NCBI RefSeq assembly: GCF_004216535.1
Contig: NZ_SGWX01000001.1
Span: forward strand, 1,364,001 to 1,428,000
Reading direction: 5' to 3'
Length of the DNA stretch: 64,000 bases
Origin: Xylanimonas ulmi
GTDB lineage: Bacteria; Actinomycetota; Actinomycetes; Actinomycetales; Cellulomonadaceae
The notes below the pieces were generated by a model. The model made no database searches and had not been told where the DNA came from. It saw nothing but the letters and a program-made list of their open reading frames with translations. The translations under genes and the position numbers were made by a program. This document shows positions 16,973 to 26,724 of the stretch, one piece after another (the stretch's first letter is position 1; each line of letters starts with the position of its first letter).

Positions 16973-18355
16973 ATGGCGCACGACACGACGGTGCTCAGCA
17001 CCCACAGGAGAGAGGACCGCCGGGTCGCCCTGGCGACCCTCGTCGGGACGTCGATCGAGTGGTACGACTTCTTCATCTACGCGAACACGGCCGCGCTCGT
17101 GCTCGCGCCCCTCTACTTCGACCCGTTCCTCCACTCGGCCGACGACGTCGCCGGCCGCATCCTGTCGTTCGCGACGGTCGGGGTGAGCTTCCTGTTCCGC
17201 CCCCTGGGCGCGATCGTCGCCGGACACCTCGGCGATCGGGTCGGGCGCAAGGCCATGCTCGTGGGCACGCTCATGCTCATGGGGCTGAGCACGGCGCTCA
17301 TCGGCCTGGTGCCCACCTACGCGCAGCTCGGCGTCACCGCGCCCATCCTGCTCGTGGTGCTGCGCGTCCTGCAGGGCTTCTCGGCGGGCGGCGAGTGGGG
17401 CGGCGCCGCCCTCATGGCCGTCGAGCACGCGCCCGCCCGCCGCCGCGGGCTGTTCGGGGGCTTCCCGCAGATCGGCGTGCCGCTCGGCATGCTCATCGCC
17501 ACGGCTGTGCTGGCCGTCGTCGCGGCGACCACGACCGACGCGCAGTTCCTCGCGTGGGGCTGGCGCGTGCCCTTCCTGGTCTCGATCCTGCTGGTCGCGG
17601 TCGGGCTGGTCATCCGGCTCGGGGTCAGCGAGTCCCCGGTGTTCAAGGAGCTCAGCGAGGCCGCCGAGCACGAGAAGGTCAAACTGCCCGTGGTCGAGGT
17701 GCTGCGCTACTGCTGGCCCGCGATCGTGCTGGGCATGCTCACCTTCGCCGCCAACAGCGCCAACGGCTACATGATCACCGGCGGCTACATCCTGTCGTAC
17801 TCCACCAGCACACTCGGGCTCGGCCGCACGTCGATCCTGGGCATGGTGACGATCGCCGCGGCCGTGTGGGGCGTGACCACGATGCTGGGCGCGGTCTGGT
17901 CCGACCGCATCGGGCGCGCCAACGTCTACAAGGTCGGCTTCCTGTGGATGCTCGCCTGGGCGTTCCCGCTCTTCTGGATCATCGACACGGCCGACCCGAC
18001 GCGCATCGGGCTGTCCATGATGGTGCTCGCCGTCGGGCTGGGCCTGACGTACGGCCCCCAGGCGGCGCTGTTCGCCGAGATGTTCCCCGCCAAGGTGCGC
18101 TACTCGGGCGCCGCGCTCGCCTACGCGTTCGGCGCGGTCCTCGGCGGCGCGTTCTCCCCCATGATCGGCACCTGGCTCCAGGCCACCTTCCACACGTCGG
18201 CGGCCGTCTCGACGTACCTGGCGACCCTGTCGCTCGTCGGCCTGCTCGCCTCGTCGCTCATCAAGGACCGCACGGGCCGCCCGCTCGACGCGAGCGCGAC
18301 CGACATCCCCGGCGCAGCACGGCTCGACGCCGCGCTGGCCAAGGCCACGCGCTGA
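16973..18355 (+). CDS. MHS-family MFS transporter (aromatic acid / metabolite:H+ symporter)
   Basis: 460 residues, about 12 transmembrane helices, of the metabolite:H+ symporter group (ProP/ShiA/KgtP relatives). Hallmarks are GTSIEWYDFFIYANTAAL near the start, the loop GHLGDRVGRKAMLVGTL after helix 2, and GFSAGGEWGGAALMAVEHAP in helix 5. It probably imports the aromatic acid degraded by the neighbouring enzymes, either 3- or 4-hydroxyphenylacetate or a related compound. The ATG at 16973 follows AAGGGAG. It is the first gene of the rightward operon; the hydroxylase follows after 40 bases. Confidence 0.85.
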   Translation: MAHDTTVLSTHRREDRRVALATLVGTSIEWYDFFIYANTAALVLAPLYFDPFLHSADDVAGRILSFATVGVSFLFRPLGAIVAGHLGDRVGRKAMLVGTLMLMGLSTALIGLVPTYAQLGVTAPILLVVLRVLQGFSAGGEWGGAALMAVEHAPARRRGLFGGFPQIGVPLGMLIATAVLAVVAATTTDAQFLAWGWRVPFLVSILLVAVGLVIRLGVSESPVFKELSEAAEHEKVKLPVVEVLRYCWPAIVLGMLTFAANSANGYMITGGYILSYSTSTLGLGRTSILGMVTIAAAVWGVTTMLGAVWSDRIGRANVYKVGFLWMLAWAFPLFWIIDTADPTRIGLSMMVLAVGLGLTYGPQAALFAEMFPAKVRYSGAALAYAFGAVLGGAFSPMIGTWLQATFHTSAAVSTYLATLSLVGLLASSLIKDRTGRPLDASATDIPGAARLDAALAKATR

Positions 18356-18395
18356 ACCCACACCCACCTCCCCACATCGACTGAAGGACAGACCG

Positions 18396-20342
18396 ATGCA
18401 GTTCCACCACCATGGCTACGTCAGCGCAGACCCACGAGTGCTTCCCGCCGCGGGCGTCGGCCTCGACCGACCCGAGGACCTGCCCGAGGAGGTCGACGTG
18501 CTCATCATCGGCGCCGGCCCCGCCGGCGTGATCGCCGCCGCACAGCTCGCGCAGTTCCCCGGGATCACCACACGCCTGGTCGAGCGCCGTCCAGACCGGC
18601 TCCCGCTCGGCCAGGCCGACGGCGTGCAGGCCCGCAGCGTCGAGACCTTCGCCGCATTCGGGTTCTACGAGCAGATCACCGCCGAGGCCTACCGCATCAT
18701 GGAGATGGCGTTCTGGGAGCCCGACCCGCACCACCCCGAGGACATCGTTCGCACCTCCCGCCCGCGCGACGACGACCGCGGGATCAGCGAGTTCCCCCAC
18801 CTCGTCGTCAACCAGGCCCGCGTGCTCGACTACTTCCTGGAGGCCGCCGCGAACGGCCCCGCGCGCCTGAGGCCCGACTACGGCTGGGAGCTCACCGACC
18901 TCGCCGTCGGCGGGGCGGACGAGTCCCACCCCGTCACCGTGACACTGCGCGGCGCCGGCCCCCATGAGGGCGCCGAGCGCACCGTGCGCGCCCGCTACGT
19001 CGTCGGCTGCGACGGGGCGCACTCCGCGGTGCGCGACGCCATCGGCTGCGTGCCCGTGGGCGACAAGTCCAACCACGCGTGGGGCGTGCTCGACGTGCTC
19101 GCCGTGACCGACTTCCCCGACGTGCGCACCAAGTGCGCGATCCGCTCGCACGACGGGGGGAACGTGCTGCTCATCCCCCGCGAGGGCGGGTTTCTGGTGC
19201 GCTGGTACGTCGACCTCGGCGTGGTCCCGGACGACGACGACGGAGCGATCCGCCGCACACCGCTCGCCGAGATCGTCGCGCGGGCGAACGCGATCATCCA
19301 CCCCTACACCCTCGACGTGCGCGACGTGCCCTGGCACAGCGTCTACGAGGTCGGCCACCGGGTCACCGACCGGTTCGACGACGTCCCGCTCGACCAGGTC
19401 GGCACGCGCGAGCCGCACGTGTTCATCACGGGCGACGCCTGCCACACCCACTCCGCCAAGGCCGGTCAGGGCATGAACGTCTCGATGCAGGACGGGTGGA
19501 ACATCGCCTGGAAGCTCGGACACGTGCTGTCCGGGCTGGCGCCGCAGTCGCTGCTGTCCACCTACTCGGCCGAGCGCCAGGTCGTGGCGCGCAACCTCAT
19601 CGACTTCGACCGCCAGTGGTCGACGCTCATGGCCACCAAGCCCGAGGACCTGCCCGACCCCGGCTACCTCGCCGAGTACTACGTGCGGTCCTCCGAGTTC
19701 GCCTTCGGGTTCATGACGCACTACGCGCCCTCGTCCATCGTGGGCGACGCCGAGCACCAACACCTCGCGACGGGCTTCCCGATCGGCAAGCGGTTCAAGT
19801 CCGCCGTCGTCGAGCGCGTGTGCGACGCCAATCGCGTGCACCTGGGCCACCACCACCGCGCCGACGGGCGCTGGCGCGTGTACGCGTTCGCCGACTCCCC
19901 CGCCGCGGGCGAGCCCTCGGCGCTCGCGGACTGGGCCGCCTGGCTCGCGAGCGACCCGACCTCGCCCCTGCTGCGCCACACGCCGCCCGGCGCCGACCCG
20001 GGGTCGGTCCTCGACGTCAAGGTCGTCTACCAGCAGGACCACACGCAGATGGACAACGTCGTCGGTGTCCCGGGGGTGTTCCTGCCGCGGACGGGGCCGT
20101 TCGGCCTGATCGACTACGAGCGGGTCTACGCGACTGACCCGCGCGACGACGTGTTCGAGGCGCGCGGGATCGACCGCGGCGGCGTGGTCGTGGTCGTGCG
20201 GCCCGACCAGTACGTCGCGGCGGTCCTCCCGCTGACCGCACGCGCGGAGCTGACCGCGTTCTTCGCGGGCGCGCTCCTGCCGGCCCGCGCTCCACAGACC
20301 GTCGGCGCCGCCGAGTCCGCCGCCCCGGCCACGGCCCGGTGA
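18396..20342 (+). CDS. FAD-dependent aromatic hydroxylase (3-hydroxybenzoate 4-hydroxylase type)
   Basis: 648 residues, class A flavoprotein monooxygenase of the phenol-hydroxylase/MobA group. Dinucleotide motif GAGPAG (39-44), DG motif YVVGCDGAHSAVR (201-213), GD motif FITGDACHTHSAKAGQG (343-359), and a C-terminal thioredoxin-like domain (about 460-635). The N-terminus (MQFHHHGY) resembles that of MobA, which para-hydroxylates 3-hydroxybenzoate. In this context it may 4-hydroxylate 3-hydroxyphenylacetate to homoprotocatechuate, the HpaD substrate; that substrate is inference. No HpaB/HpaC two-component hydroxylase is present. ATG at 18396, with GAAGGA 10 bases upstream. Confidence 0.82.
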   Translation: MQFHHHGYVSADPRVLPAAGVGLDRPEDLPEEVDVLIIGAGPAGVIAAAQLAQFPGITTRLVERRPDRLPLGQADGVQARSVETFAAFGFYEQITAEAYRIMEMAFWEPDPHHPEDIVRTSRPRDDDRGISEFPHLVVNQARVLDYFLEAAANGPARLRPDYGWELTDLAVGGADESHPVTVTLRGAGPHEGAERTVRARYVVGCDGAHSAVRDAIGCVPVGDKSNHAWGVLDVLAVTDFPDVRTKCAIRSHDGGNVLLIPREGGFLVRWYVDLGVVPDDDDGAIRRTPLAEIVARANAIIHPYTLDVRDVPWHSVYEVGHRVTDRFDDVPLDQVGTREPHVFITGDACHTHSAKAGQGMNVSMQDGWNIAWKLGHVLSGLAPQSLLSTYSAERQVVARNLIDFDRQWSTLMATKPEDLPDPGYLAEYYVRSSEFAFGFMTHYAPSSIVGDAEHQHLATGFPIGKRFKSAVVERVCDANRVHLGHHHRADGRWRVYAFADSPAAGEPSALADWAAWLASDPTSPLLRHTPPGADPGSVLDVKVVYQQDHTQMDNVVGVPGVFLPRTGPFGLIDYERVYATDPRDDVFEARGIDRGGVVVVVRPDQYVAAVLPLTARAELTAFFAGALLPARAPQTVGAAESAAPATAR

Positions 20343-21829
20343 TGCGCCCCCTGGGCGTGGTCGGCGCCCGCTGCCCGCTTGACGACGCCGCGCTGCTGCG
20401 CACCGCCGCCTACATCGACGGCGCCTGGGTCGCCCACGGCGACTCGGGCGCGGCGCCGGTCACCAACCCCGCGACAGGCGCCACGATCGCCACCGTGCCC
20501 CGCCTCAGCCGCGTGCAGGTCGCCGGCGCCATCGCCGCCGCCGAACGCGCGCTGCCCGCCTGGCGCGCACGGTCGGGCAAGCAGCGCGCGATGGTCCTGC
20601 GCCGCTGGTTCGACCTGGTGACCGAGAACGCCGAGGACCTCGCGCGCCTCATCACGCTCGAGGAGGGCAAGCCGCTCGCCGAGGCGCGTGGTGAGGTCGC
20701 CTACGCGGCCTCGTTCATCGAGTGGTTCGGCGAGGAGGCCAAGCGGGTGCGCGGTGACGTGTTCGACGCCCCCGAGCCGAGCCGTCGAGTCCTGGTGCTC
20801 AAGGAGCCCGTGGGCGTGTGCGTGGCCATCACCCCGTGGAACTTCCCCGCCGCGATGATCACGCGCAAGGCCGCCCCGGCCCTGGCCGCGGGATGCGCGA
20901 TGGTGGTCAAGCCCGCGGAGCAGACGCCGCTCACAGCGCTCGCGCTGGCCGAGCTCGCCGCGCGCGCGGGCGTGCCCGCGGGCGTGCTCAACGTCGTCGT
21001 CGGCAGGGCGCGCGAGATCGGTCCGGAGCTGACGGGCAACCCCGCGGTGCGCAAGGTGAGCTTCACCGGCTCGACCGAGGTGGGCCGCGTGCTGCTCACC
21101 CAAGCCGCCGCGACCGTCAAGAACGTCTCGATGGAGCTGGGCGGCAACGCCCCGGTGCTCGTGTTCGACGACGCCGACCTCGCCTGCGCCGTCGACGGCG
21201 TGCTCGCCGCCAAGTACCGCAACAGCGGCCAGGCGTGCGTCAGCGCCAACCGCGTCTACGTGCAGTCGGGGGTCTACGAGCGTTTCGCCGCCCGGCTCGG
21301 GGAGCGAGTCGCGGCGATGCGCGTCGGCGACGGGTTCGAGCCCGACGTCGTCCAGGGCCCCCTGATCGACGACGCTGCCGTGGCCAAGGTCGAGGAGCAC
21401 GTGCGGGACGCCACCGGGCTCGGCGCGCGGATCGTGGCGGGCGGCGCCCGGCACGAGCGCGGCGGGCTGTTCTTCGAGCCGACGGTGCTGGCCGACGTCA
21501 CGTCCGAGATGCTCGTCACGCGCGAGGAGACCTTCGGCCCCGTCACGCCGCTCATCCGCTTCGACGACGAGGCTGAGGCCGTGCGCCTGGCCAACGCGAC
21601 CGAGTTCGGCCTCGCCGCCTACCTGTGGTCGCGTGACGCCGCGCGCGTCTGGCGGGTTGCGGGGGCGCTGGAGACCGGGATGCTCGGCGTCAACACCGGC
21701 GCCATCTCGAACGAGGTCGCGCCCTTCGGCGGCGTCAAACAGTCGGGAGTCGGACGCGAGGGCTCGGTCTACGGGATCGAGGAGTACCTGGAGCTCAAGT
21801 ACGTGGCCTGGGAGGGCGCCGGGTCCTGA
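20342..21829 (+). CDS. gabD: NAD(P)-dependent succinate-semialdehyde dehydrogenase
   Basis: 495 residues, aldehyde dehydrogenase of the GabD subgroup. Motifs are ITPWNFPAAMITRKAAPALA, VKPAEQTPLTALAL, the general base in VSMELGGNAP, the nucleophile in RNSGQACVSANR, and the C-terminal PFGGVKQSGVGREG. It oxidises succinate semialdehyde, released by the HpaI aldolase, to succinate for the citric acid cycle. The ATG at 20342 overlaps the hydroxylase stop (TGATG); a GTG at 20339 is also possible. The last 61 bases overlap the convergent ThuA-like gene. Confidence 0.88.
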   Translation: MRPLGVVGARCPLDDAALLRTAAYIDGAWVAHGDSGAAPVTNPATGATIATVPRLSRVQVAGAIAAAERALPAWRARSGKQRAMVLRRWFDLVTENAEDLARLITLEEGKPLAEARGEVAYAASFIEWFGEEAKRVRGDVFDAPEPSRRVLVLKEPVGVCVAITPWNFPAAMITRKAAPALAAGCAMVVKPAEQTPLTALALAELAARAGVPAGVLNVVVGRAREIGPELTGNPAVRKVSFTGSTEVGRVLLTQAAATVKNVSMELGGNAPVLVFDDADLACAVDGVLAAKYRNSGQACVSANRVYVQSGVYERFAARLGERVAAMRVGDGFEPDVVQGPLIDDAAVAKVEEHVRDATGLGARIVAGGARHERGGLFFEPTVLADVTSEMLVTREETFGPVTPLIRFDDEAEAVRLANATEFGLAAYLWSRDAARVWRVAGALETGMLGVNTGAISNEVAPFGGVKQSGVGREGSVYGIEEYLELKYVAWEGAGS

Positions 21830-22479
21830 CCGGCGCGGGCCGCCCAGCGCGCCAGGCGGCGCACCAACGTCTCGTGCTCGGGCGAGTCGTAGGAGCGCGT
21901 GTCGTGGCCCAGCGCGTCGTAGGCGGCCCGCTGCGGGCGCTCGCGCACCCAGACCAGCGGGTGGTCCACGCCGTCGTGGGCGTGCGTGGCCAGGACGGTC
22001 ACCTCGCCGAGCGGCTGGAGATGGCAGTAGCGCTCGTCGTGCACCACGAAGTCCTCGATCCCCGCGGTCAGCGCGTGCGGGTGGACGCTGATGTGCGCCT
22101 GGCCCCGGGGTGGGTGGCTCGACGCCCCGGGGATCCAGACCGCGCCGAGCGCCGGAGCCCAGCACGGGTAGTCGCGCAGGCTCGCCACCGCCGCGTGCAG
22201 CCCCATGACGCCGAGGCCGCGCTCGCGCGCGGCCCGGAGCCCCGCACGGCTCGCGCGTGGCGCAACGAACCGCCGTTCGCCCTGGCCCCACGGGTCGCCG
22301 GCCGCGACCACCAGGAGGTCCACGCCGTCGAGCCGGGTCATCGCGCCGTCGACGTCGGTGTCGAGGCGGACCGTCCACCCGTCCCGGACGAGGATCTCGG
22401 CGACACGCAGCGCGTTCGCCTCGAACGCGTGCCACGGGTCGGCGTACCGCCCCCTGCCCACGGCGACGAGCGCCCTCAT
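21769..22479 (-). CDS. ThuA-like domain protein
   Basis: 236 residues with the class-I glutamine-amidotransferase-like ThuA fold (trehalose-utilisation group). Recognisable parts are the N-terminal strand MRALVAVGRGRYADPWHAFE, LDGVDLLVVAAGD, GVMGLHAAVASL, and a His-rich region (SVHPHALTAGIEDFVVHDERY). The role of ThuA proteins is poorly defined; they sit in sugar catabolic loci and some act on oxidised sugars. It is the last gene of the LacI-controlled operon; its ATG overlaps the beta-helix stop (ATGA at 22476-22479). Its 3' end runs 61 bases into the convergent gabD. Confidence 0.78.
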   Translation of the reverse strand: MRALVAVGRGRYADPWHAFEANALRVAEILVRDGWTVRLDTDVDGAMTRLDGVDLLVVAAGDPWGQGERRFVAPRASRAGLRAARERGLGVMGLHAAVASLRDYPCWAPALGAVWIPGASSHPPRGQAHISVHPHALTAGIEDFVVHDERYCHLQPLGEVTVLATHAHDGVDHPLVWVRERPQRAAYDALGHDTRSYDSPEHETLVRRLARWAARAGQDPAPSQATYLSSRYSSIP

Positions 22480-24752
22480 GGCTCCGCTCTCCCGCGCGGT
22501 GGCCCTGGTCGCGCCTCACACTCGGCGCCACGCGACGGCGGGTGAACGGTCACGGACGACAGCCCGACGCCGCCGCCGGGACGGCGCACGGTCACGTAAC
22601 GCCCCTCGGCGTCGACCTCGACGATCGAGGGGCGCCGCACGAGCCCCTCGACCCGCGCCCGCGCGGTGATCCGCCCGGCGCCGTCGGCCACCTCGATCAC
22701 CACGTCACGCGTGGGCATCGACGCGGCGTTCCAGAGCCCCACCGCGCCGAGGCGGCGTTGCGCCCCCAGGTCGACGCGCCACCACGAGTCGGGCTCGTCG
22801 ACCGTCACGGTGTCCGCGCACGTGTCCCCGTCCACCGCCACCTCGGCGTGGCCCGCCCCGGCGCCGTGGCCCGCGGCCGTCGTCTGGGCCTCGACGCCAC
22901 CACACTGCGACAGGTCCTCGCTCGTGCGCACCGCGACCACCACCGCGGAGGACTGCGTGGCGGGGCGCCCCCGCGCGAGGTCGACGCGGCCCGCCCAGAC
23001 CCGCGCGCCCGGCTCGGCGCCCGCCGCGGCGGCGATCGCGAGCGCCGCGGGCGGCAGCACGTCGAGGCGCACCTGGTCGCCGCGCGAGCCGGAGCCGCGT
23101 CCGCCGAGCGCCGGCGCGTCGGTGTCGGTCCAGTTCCCCCGCGAGAGGTTCTCGACGCCGTACACGGCCCAGTTCGACAACCACTTGTAGCCGACCCGAG
23201 TGACCACGTTGCGCTCGACGCGCACGTGCGAGGTCTGCTCGTCGAGGTAGATCCCGTTGCCGTCGCGCTGCGTTCCGCCGTACCCCGAGCGGTCGATGTG
23301 ATTGCGCGCGATGACGGTCCCGGGCTGCGCTCCCTGGACGTAGATCGCGCCGCCGTCGTGCATGCCCGTGCTCGGGCGCATGACCTCGACGATCCGGTTG
23401 GCCGTCACGCGGTTGTCCCGCAGCGCGCTCGCACGGGCCCCGGGCTGGTTCCACCCCCAGCCGAGCGAGATCCCCGAGTACGGCACGTCCTCGATCGTGT
23501 TGTGGTCGACCGTCAGGTCGGCCACGTACCCGGCCCACAGCGCGACGGCGTCGGTGTAGCGCGCGCCGACGCGGCGCAGGACGCAGCGGGTGACGGTGTT
23601 GCGCTCCGAGACCCGGTCAGCGCCCGGGTGGGGCTCGGTGTCCCCGATGTAGACCGCGCCCGATCCGAGGTCCTCGAACCGTGAGGCGACCAGGCGGGTG
23701 TCGCAGGTTCCGTGCTCCAGCACCACGCCGGCGCCGGCGACCTGGGTGACGACGCAGTCCTCGACCACCACGTGGTGGCTGCGCCGCACCGCCAGCGCGG
23801 CTGCGGGCTTGGTGTAGTGTCGCCCGGCCGCGTCGCGCGGTCCTGTGGCGCCCGTGAGCGTCAGGCCCGCCTGCGCGCCGACGTATCCCTGGGCCGTCGC
23901 GCTCTGACCGAACGCGGCGTGGGAGAGCGTGAGCCCCGTCAGGCGCAGGCGCCGCACGCCGTCGAGCGCGAGCAGGCTCTCGCACGTCGGAACGATCGCC
24001 TCAACGTCGCTGGGCTCCTCGCCCGGCAGCGGCAGGTAGGTGACGGTCCGCGTGACCGGGTCCCACACGTGGTCGCCCGGCTCGGTCAGCAGCTCGATCG
24101 CGTTCTCCCAGACCACCCCTCCCGCGAACTGGCTCCCGTCGACCGCCGTGGTGTCCCAGTAGGGGCCGACGCGCCCCGTGCCGCCGCGCGCGTTCGTCCA
24201 GCAGGGCTCGCGCAGCCGCACGACGTCGCCGTCGACTCCCGCGACCGGCAGGTGGTAGGCGCGCCAGCGGACTGTCACGACACACGTCACCGCCTCGGGG
24301 CGCGCCCAGCGTCCGATCCCCAGCGCGCGGGCGCCCGTGATCCCCGCGTCGACCGCATGACAGACCTCGGCCGACTGCGGAGCGCTGCGCGCGCGGCGGC
24401 TGCGGCGCCCGCCCACGAACAGGTCGGCCGGCTCGACGCCCGGCGGCGCCGTCGCACGCCACCGCCCGTCGCGGTCCGCGCGCCACGTCAGTGCGACGCC
24501 GCCGCTGATCACGGCCCCGGTCCCGGCCCACCTCACCTCGCGCCGCTCGTCGCCGGAGTGCTCGGGGCCCAGGCGCACGGGCTCGCTGACCCGGTAGGTC
24601 CCCGGCGCCAGGCGCACCTCGACGTCACGCTGGGGGTGCCGCACCAGCGTCGCGGCCAGCCGGTCGGCCGCGTCGGCGAGCGACTCGTGCGGCGTGACTG
24701 CCAGGACGAGGGGCGAGGTCGCGCCCGCCCCCACCGCCGTGACCTCGCTCAC
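22476..24752 (-). CDS. Cytoplasmic right-handed beta-helix protein, probable polysaccharide-processing enzyme
   Basis: 758 residues. After an N-terminal segment with a strand/turn pattern (DVEVRLAPGTYRVSEPVRLG) come many right-handed parallel beta-helix rungs (HHVVVEDCVVTQVAGAGVVL, ADLTVDHNTIEDVPYSGISL, VIARNHIDRSGYGG) to about residue 560. A C-terminal jelly-roll-like region resembles a discoidin/F5-8 carbohydrate-binding domain (DSWWRVDLGAQRRLGAVGLW). No signal peptide is present, unlike secreted pectin lyases, so it probably acts on imported oligosaccharides. The start is the GTG at 24752, with GAGGGAG five bases upstream and overlapping the DUF2264 stop; the GTG at 24755 is the alternative. 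Lyase versus hydrolase cannot be decided. Confidence 0.75.
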   Translation of the reverse strand: MSEVTAVGAGATSPLVLAVTPHESLADAADRLAATLVRHPQRDVEVRLAPGTYRVSEPVRLGPEHSGDERREVRWAGTGAVISGGVALTWRADRDGRWRATAPPGVEPADLFVGGRRSRRARSAPQSAEVCHAVDAGITGARALGIGRWARPEAVTCVVTVRWRAYHLPVAGVDGDVVRLREPCWTNARGGTGRVGPYWDTTAVDGSQFAGGVVWENAIELLTEPGDHVWDPVTRTVTYLPLPGEEPSDVEAIVPTCESLLALDGVRRLRLTGLTLSHAAFGQSATAQGYVGAQAGLTLTGATGPRDAAGRHYTKPAAALAVRRSHHVVVEDCVVTQVAGAGVVLEHGTCDTRLVASRFEDLGSGAVYIGDTEPHPGADRVSERNTVTRCVLRRVGARYTDAVALWAGYVADLTVDHNTIEDVPYSGISLGWGWNQPGARASALRDNRVTANRIVEVMRPSTGMHDGGAIYVQGAQPGTVIARNHIDRSGYGGTQRDGNGIYLDEQTSHVRVERNVVTRVGYKWLSNWAVYGVENLSRGNWTDTDAPALGGRGSGSRGDQVRLDVLPPAALAIAAAAGAEPGARVWAGRVDLARGRPATQSSAVVVAVRTSEDLSQCGGVEAQTTAAGHGAGAGHAEVAVDGDTCADTVTVDEPDSWWRVDLGAQRRLGAVGLWNAASMPTRDVVIEVADGAGRITARARVEGLVRRPSIVEVDAEGRYVTVRRPGGGVGLSSVTVHPPSRGAECEARPGPPRGRAEP

Positions 24753-24762
24753 CACCGCTCCC

Positions 24763-26724
24763 TCACCCCTGCCCACCGGCGGTCACGCCGTCCCAAGGCA
24801 CGAACGTCGCCAGGTCGGTGCGCGTCGTCGCGCCGTCGTCGGCCCACCGAACCCCCACGACGCTCCCGGCGACCGTGACGTCGACGACGGCGCGCGGGTC
24901 GCTCGCGGCGAGGTCGGCGGCCGTGGCGTCCGGATCGAGCCACAGCAGGTGGAGCGCGACGTAGACGCGCTCGCCCGCGACGTGCCCGCCGATCAGATAC
25001 GGCGTGGCCGAGTGCGGGCCGAATGCGTTGACGCCCTCGCCGCGCACCACGTCCGCCCGCTCGTACCCGTGCAGCGGCGCCACGGCGGCGAGCACCCCAC
25101 GGGCGCCGCGCGCCCAGCGGCCGCCCGAGCCCCAGGACCCGGCCTGCGGCGGCGTCTCGTCCGCGACGGCGTGGGCGCCCTCGCGCACCATGCGCGGCTC
25201 GGCCGTGCGCACCAGGTGGCAGCGCACCTCCCACGGCCCGTGCGTCACGCTCACGGTCCGCACCGCGGCGCCCGGCAGGGGCCGTCCGTCCAGGTGCGGC
25301 AGATGGACCGAGCCGCTCACCGGTCCCTCGACCCGCACGCCGCGCACGGCGGTGCGACGCGAGGCCTGGCCGCCCGCGTCGAGCACCGCGAGATGGCTGT
25401 CGACGTTCGCCACGAACCCCCGCCCGGTCTCCGGTGCGGTGTGCGTCGAGTAGGAGAGCTTCGCGTAGTGCGGGTCGTCCTCGTCGGGGTAGTCGTCGAG
25501 CGCCATCGTGACGTGGTCGGCGCCATGGTTGACCAGCCGGCACACACCCCCGGCGCGCGCCACCGTCCATCCCACCCGCGGGATCGGCGTGACCTCGTCG
25601 GACGGGTCGTGCGCCGGCTCGACTGCGGTCCACACCGCGGCGTCGTCGGCCAGCGCGAGCCCCAGGAACCCGATGCCCGCGTAGTACGGCGAGCCGAAGC
25701 CGCTGTAGTACTGCGTCGAGCCCTCGTGCGGCCCGTACCACCCGAGCGACAGCGGGCCGCCCACGCCCACGCCGTGCTCGACGAAGTCGCGCAGCACGCC
25801 CGAGGCGAGCCGGCGCCACTGGCCGGGGTCGAGCGGCGAGACACCCGAGACCTCGGCGCACCAGCCGGCCGCGAGCGCCGCCGTGCGGTAGGTGAGCGAC
25901 CTGCCCTGGTGCAGCAGCGCCCCGTCCGGGGCGACGAGCCGCGCGAAGGACCGCACGTACGCGGCGAGGCGGTCGAGGTGACGTTCGCCCTCGGCGGTGC
26001 CCGTGGTGTCGGTCATGCGGTACCAGGCCCACAGGTAGGGGTGGATCGCCCAGGCGTTGTAGTGGTCGAAACGGTGCTCGGGGCCGTCGGTGTACCACCC
26101 GTCGCCCACGTACCAGCCCTCCATGCGCGCGACGTGCAGCTCGCCGACGTCGGTGTCCTCCAGCCCCACCGAGCGCAGGAAGCCCTCGGCCACGGCGGGG
26201 AAGAGCTGCCAGTTGTTGGGCCACGTGTCCAGGCGCGCGTGGTGGCGCAGCCACCGGGCGACCTGGTCGCGCTCGCCCGGCGCCAGCGCATCCCACAGCC
26301 GCTCGCGCGCGAGGTGGAGCGCGAAGGCGGCGTTGGCGGCCTCGACGAGCGGTTGCGTCAGTCCGACGCGCGGCAACCGGCCCGTCACGGCCCGCGGCCA
26401 CTCCTGGGGCCCGCCGGGCGTGGTCCCGGCGACCAGCGCCTCGCGGTACCAGGCGGCGATCTCGTCCGCGTCGGCGTCGTCGGGGCGCGCGCGGGCGACG
26501 CGGGCGGCGGCCAGGATCATGCTGCGGCACACCGTCTCCATCGACTCACGGCGCTCGCCGTCGCGCGTGACGCGGCCTGGCAGTCGCGGCAGGGCGGGCG
26601 TGGGTGAGTGATCCCGCACCCACCCGAGCCAGTGGTCGGCGACCGCGGTCCAGTGGTCCCGCGTCCAGCCGGTGCGTGGGCTGGTGCGCAGGTCGGCGTC
26701 GGGCAGCCGCAGCGCCCTGCTCAT
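24763..26724 (-). CDS. DUF2264-domain protein, probable intracellular glycan-processing enzyme
   Basis: 653 residues. The N-terminal two thirds match the DUF2264 pattern, an alpha/alpha-toroid rich in Trp and His (WPNNWQLFPAVAEGFLRSVG, GWYTDGPEHRFDHYNAWAI, WYGPHEGSTQYYSGFGSPYY). The C-terminal third is beta-rich (beta-sandwich). Proteins of this kind occur in uronic-acid or host-glycan utilisation loci; the reaction is not established. No signal peptide is seen. It is coupled to the binding-protein gene by an ATGA overlap at 26721-26724, and the beta-helix gene follows after 10 bases. Confidence 0.75.
   Translation of the reverse strand: MSRALRLPDADLRTSPRTGWTRDHWTAVADHWLGWVRDHSPTPALPRLPGRVTRDGERRESMETVCRSMILAAARVARARPDDADADEIAAWYREALVAGTTPGGPQEWPRAVTGRLPRVGLTQPLVEAANAAFALHLARERLWDALAPGERDQVARWLRHHARLDTWPNNWQLFPAVAEGFLRSVGLEDTDVGELHVARMEGWYVGDGWYTDGPEHRFDHYNAWAIHPYLWAWYRMTDTTGTAEGERHLDRLAAYVRSFARLVAPDGALLHQGRSLTYRTAALAAGWCAEVSGVSPLDPGQWRRLASGVLRDFVEHGVGVGGPLSLGWYGPHEGSTQYYSGFGSPYYAGIGFLGLALADDAAVWTAVEPAHDPSDEVTPIPRVGWTVARAGGVCRLVNHGADHVTMALDDYPDEDDPHYAKLSYSTHTAPETGRGFVANVDSHLAVLDAGGQASRRTAVRGVRVEGPVSGSVHLPHLDGRPLPGAAVRTVSVTHGPWEVRCHLVRTAEPRMVREGAHAVADETPPQAGSWGSGGRWARGARGVLAAVAPLHGYERADVVRGEGVNAFGPHSATPYLIGGHVAGERVYVALHLLWLDPDATAADLAASDPRAVVDVTVAGSVVGVRWADDGATTRTDLATFVPWDGVTAGGQG

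Noticed and set aside
16856-20042. Long minus-strand frames under the importer and hydroxylase
   Set aside because: Repetitive charged composition, typical of antisense frames in GC-rich DNA.
20126-22531. 801-codon minus-strand frame across gabD
   Set aside because: Antisense to a clear aldehyde dehydrogenase and overlaps ThuA in another frame.
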